DNA from: Gordonia jinhuaensis
GTDB taxonomy: Bacteria; Actinomycetota; Actinomycetes; Mycobacteriales; Mycobacteriaceae
Length of the DNA stretch: 64,000 bases
Assembly: GCF_014639795.1 (NCBI RefSeq)
Contig: NZ_BMGC01000010.1
Span: 79,744 to 143,743 of the forward strand
Direction: 5' to 3'
Shown here: positions 62,425 to 64,000 of the stretch, piece by piece
How positions within the stretch are numbered: the first letter of the stretch is position 1
Layout of the letters: the number at the start of each line of letters is the position of its first letter
Program-made: the position numbers and the translations under genes
The notes under the pieces: generated by a model
Databases searched by the model: none
What the model saw: only the letters and a program-made list of their open reading frames with translations
What the model was told of the DNA's origin: nothing

Positions 62425-62991
62425 ATGCGTACAACTCTGTGCATTTTGACTGCTGTAACCACCGCTGTCGTATCTGCAGGTTGCAGTCAGTCGAATCACA
62501 CAGCCTCGCAAGGCGATGCCTCGTCCGGCACGCCACAGAGCCAACAGGCCGCGATCGACGGGGTTGTCGCGATCTACCGACGCACCATCGAACACTTCCC
62601 GGCCGGAACCACCTTCGATTCAACGCGGTACGGCGGCCACGGCAACACCACCGACTGCGACGACAACGCGATCGGTGACGAAGTGTCGCCAGTCTCTTAC
62701 CAGGACCTACGAGATATGCGAGTTCCCACGGGAACCGACACCTCGACACTCGTGTCGAGACTGGGCGACGTGTGGACGTCATTCGGCTGGAAGGTTGTCG
62801 AGAAGGACAGTGCCCCCAGACCCAACCGGTACGCGACCACGCCCGACGGCTATGGCATCAACGTCGTTCGTGGGTATCCGAACGCCGACAGTCCAACCCT
62901 GGCCGCCACATCGCCGTGTTTCGATGGCAACCTCATCAACCGCGATCTGGGCGCCCCAGTGGTGATCGAGTCGACGGGTGAACAGGGGTAG
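62425..62991 (+). CDS. putative lipoprotein, paralogue of the truncated gene at 63555
   Basis: 188 residues. Signal peptide with lipobox VVSAGC (Cys near residue 20), then a Ser/Gln-rich linker and a domain with PQSQQAAIDGVVAIYRRTIEH and TRYGGHGNTTDCDDNA. This DCDDNA and GG(H/N)G wording recurs in the gene at 63555, so the two are paralogues. Such lipoproteins often accompany DUF1023 alpha/beta hydrolases in this lineage, and a remnant of one follows. Extracytoplasmic role, function unknown. Translation signal is weak: GGAG 11 bases upstream. Confidence 0.75.
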   Translation: MRTTLCILTAVTTAVVSAGCSQSNHTASQGDASSGTPQSQQAAIDGVVAIYRRTIEHFPAGTTFDSTRYGGHGNTTDCDDNAIGDEVSPVSYQDLRDMRVPTGTDTSTLVSRLGDVWTSFGWKVVEKDSAPRPNRYATTPDGYGINVVRGYPNADSPTLAATSPCFDGNLINRDLGAPVVIESTGEQG

Positions 62992-63000
62992 CGGCCGTAG

Positions 63001-63555
63001 TTGCCACCCGTCCGGTATCACCGAGAACGTGCAACCGTCATGGTGCGCGAGCGGGACTTGACCCCCCGTCCCAGGACTGTTCGCGCCTGGCATGAACGCG
63101 CACCCGCGCTCGATACGGTCATCGGACATGCCTACGCTTCCACTATGGTGGGAGCGGCTGCGACATCGGGAGATCACCTCGACGCAGATCACGTGGTGTC
63201 GGTTGGAAGTCCAGGAATGCTTGCCGACCATGCGAGTGACCTCAACGTGAACTCGCGCGCCCCGATCTACGCATCCCAGAACGACATCACTCAGTTTGCC
63301 ACGGGAACTTCGCTAGGGCCTGGCCCCGTTGATGACAACGTCATGACGAGATTGAACCACGGCCCGGGTTCACCATCCTTCAGCGCGACCGAGGTCGACT
63401 CCGACAAGGGGCATGTGCTGGGACCACGTTGGATGCAGTGGGCCAGCGTTCCCCCAATTGAGGCTCACCCCAGCTACTTTGGCATGGGAAGTGCAGGGCT
63501 GCTCAACATGGGACAAATCATCGCAGGCGACAAACCGAACCACGCGGCCAAGTGA
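63001..63555 (+). pseudogene. degenerate DUF1023 alpha/beta hydrolase, C-terminal remnant
   Basis: About 184 codons from a TTG at 63001 (start uncertain, possibly the ATG at 63040). The sequence ALDTVIGHAYASTMVGAAA followed by DADHVVSVGSPGMLADHASDLN is the DUF1023 signature, but the nucleophile elbow GHSYGS reads GHAYAS, so the catalytic Ser is Ala. The family's N-terminal part is missing. The stop overlaps the next lipoprotein start as TGATG, showing former translational coupling. Either a nonfunctional remnant or a repurposed non-catalytic fragment. Confidence 0.7.
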
Positions 63556-63895
63556 TGCGCCGCTCAGTGGTTTCACTCGTACTGGTCATCTGTTCCGTGG
63601 TCGCAGCAGCGTCGCTCGCTGCCTGCCAGTCACACGACGGGTCATCCGATGTCTCAGAAGGAGTACCGGTGACCGACCACAAACTGGCTCCGAAAAGCCA
63701 ACAGGCTGCGCAAGACGAAGTGCTGAGGCTATTTCAGAAGACCGTCGATGCGATCCCCGGTTCCAAACTGGACTCGTCACGATTCGGCGGTAACGGCGAA
63801 ACGGTGGACTGCGACGACAACGCAACATCGCCTGATTCACCAGTCGACTTCAGCCAGTCCCGTGATTTGAGATTGCCTCCGGGAGCAGGTTATCC
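63555..63895 (+). pseudogene. lipoprotein gene truncated by an insertion sequence
   Basis: Begins with ATG 63555 (GTG 63552 also possible) and a lipoprotein signal MRRSVVSLVLVICSVVAA with lipobox ASLAAC. The mature part matches the upstream lipoprotein: SQQAAQDEVLRLFQKTVDAIPG and SSRFGGNGETVDCDDNA. After DLRLPPGAGYP the frame runs into the terminal inverted repeat of an ISL3-family element at 63896, so the last part of about 60 residues is lost. Loss of function is likely. Confidence 0.8.
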
Positions 63896-64000
63896 GGCTC
63901 TTCACAATCCGGGGTGTAGTTGTGGTCTGAATCCGCCGGTCTCGAGCAGTGCGCGGGTGATGTAGTGAGTCAGGTTCCGAAAGCCCAGGGCGGAGCCGCG
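63896..64000 (-). mobile_element. ISL3-family insertion sequence, right part only (runs off the window)
   Basis: The end begins GGCTCTTCACAATCCGG, as ISL3-family terminal inverted repeats do. On the minus strand the window then contains the last 33 codons of a transposase. The other end of the element lies beyond base 64000, so the target duplication cannot be read. Confidence 0.8.
63902..64000 (-). CDS. ISL3-family transposase, C-terminal fragment
   Basis: Minus-strand frame open from base 64000 to a TGA at 63904-63902, giving RGSALGFRNLTHYITRALLE and then TGGFRPQLHPGL. This C-terminus (GFRNLTNYIxRxLLExGGFRPxLHP) is what I recall for ISL3-type transposases of actinobacteria. The rest lies outside the window. 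The stop is six bases inside the terminal repeat. Confidence 0.82.
   Translation of the reverse strand, partial: RGSALGFRNLTHYITRALLETGGFRPQLHPGL

Overview
The window is a high-GC actinobacterial chromosome segment from a mycolic-acid-producing member of the Mycobacteriales, most probably Gordonia or a close relative. The evidence is a single-chain type I fatty acid synthase of about 3,100 residues followed by acpS, a CmrA-type mycolate reductase, an LdtMt2-type L,D-transpeptidase, the 180-kDa class NAD-glutamate dehydrogenase, and gene order that from memory matches three Mycobacterium tuberculosis stretches (Rv2469c-Rv2478c, Rv2509-Rv2511, Rv2518c-Rv2524c). The species call is inference.

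Layout. 1-12.7 kb is a conserved core: the start of an HNH endonuclease gene, glbO, a zinc alcohol dehydrogenase, an alpha-glucosidase, then on the minus strand ssb, ettA, gdh, a thioesterase and a hypothetical gene. tRNA-Arg(TCT) follows at 12,985. 13.2-27.7 kb interrupts the core with accessory genes: a uracil/xanthine permease, and a likely organosulfur-uptake and oxidation region. That region has a minus-strand operon (ABC permease, ATPase, lipoprotein, PanE-like reductase, sulfurtransferase) divergent from a CGNR zinc-finger regulator and a chained LLM flavin monooxygenase / acyl-CoA-dehydrogenase-like oxidase / second LLM monooxygenase / DUF1684 set. A PadR regulator overlapping an old-yellow-enzyme/FadH gene closes the segment. 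27.7-31.1 kb returns to core: cmrA, a HerA-like ATPase, orn, tRNA-His.

31-40 kb holds an acyl-CoA dehydrogenase behind a perfect 9-4-9 operator, the first of two identical tRNA-Lys(CTT) genes, msrB-msrA, a D-2-hydroxyacid dehydrogenase, a DoeA-like M24 hydrolase plus aminotransferase, and the L,D-transpeptidase; the second tRNA-Lys is at 40,147. 40-52.4 kb is the fatty-acid core: DUF3618 protein, bcp, a TetR regulator, acpS, fas and an HIT hydrolase. 52.5-64 kb holds a DUF1206 membrane protein, a 1,456-residue helicase-nuclease fusion, a cysteine-less rhodanese, a DEAD-box helicase and an acyl-CoA synthetase. It ends in two paralogous lipoproteins around a degenerate DUF1023 hydrolase; the second lipoprotein is cut by an ISL3-family element entering from the right edge.

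Several gene junctions carry short tandem repeats with units of 7 to 30 bp, and several plus-strand genes have a -10 box 6 to 8 nt before the start codon, which suggests leaderless mRNAs. I see no rRNA, CRISPR array, integrase or replication origin.
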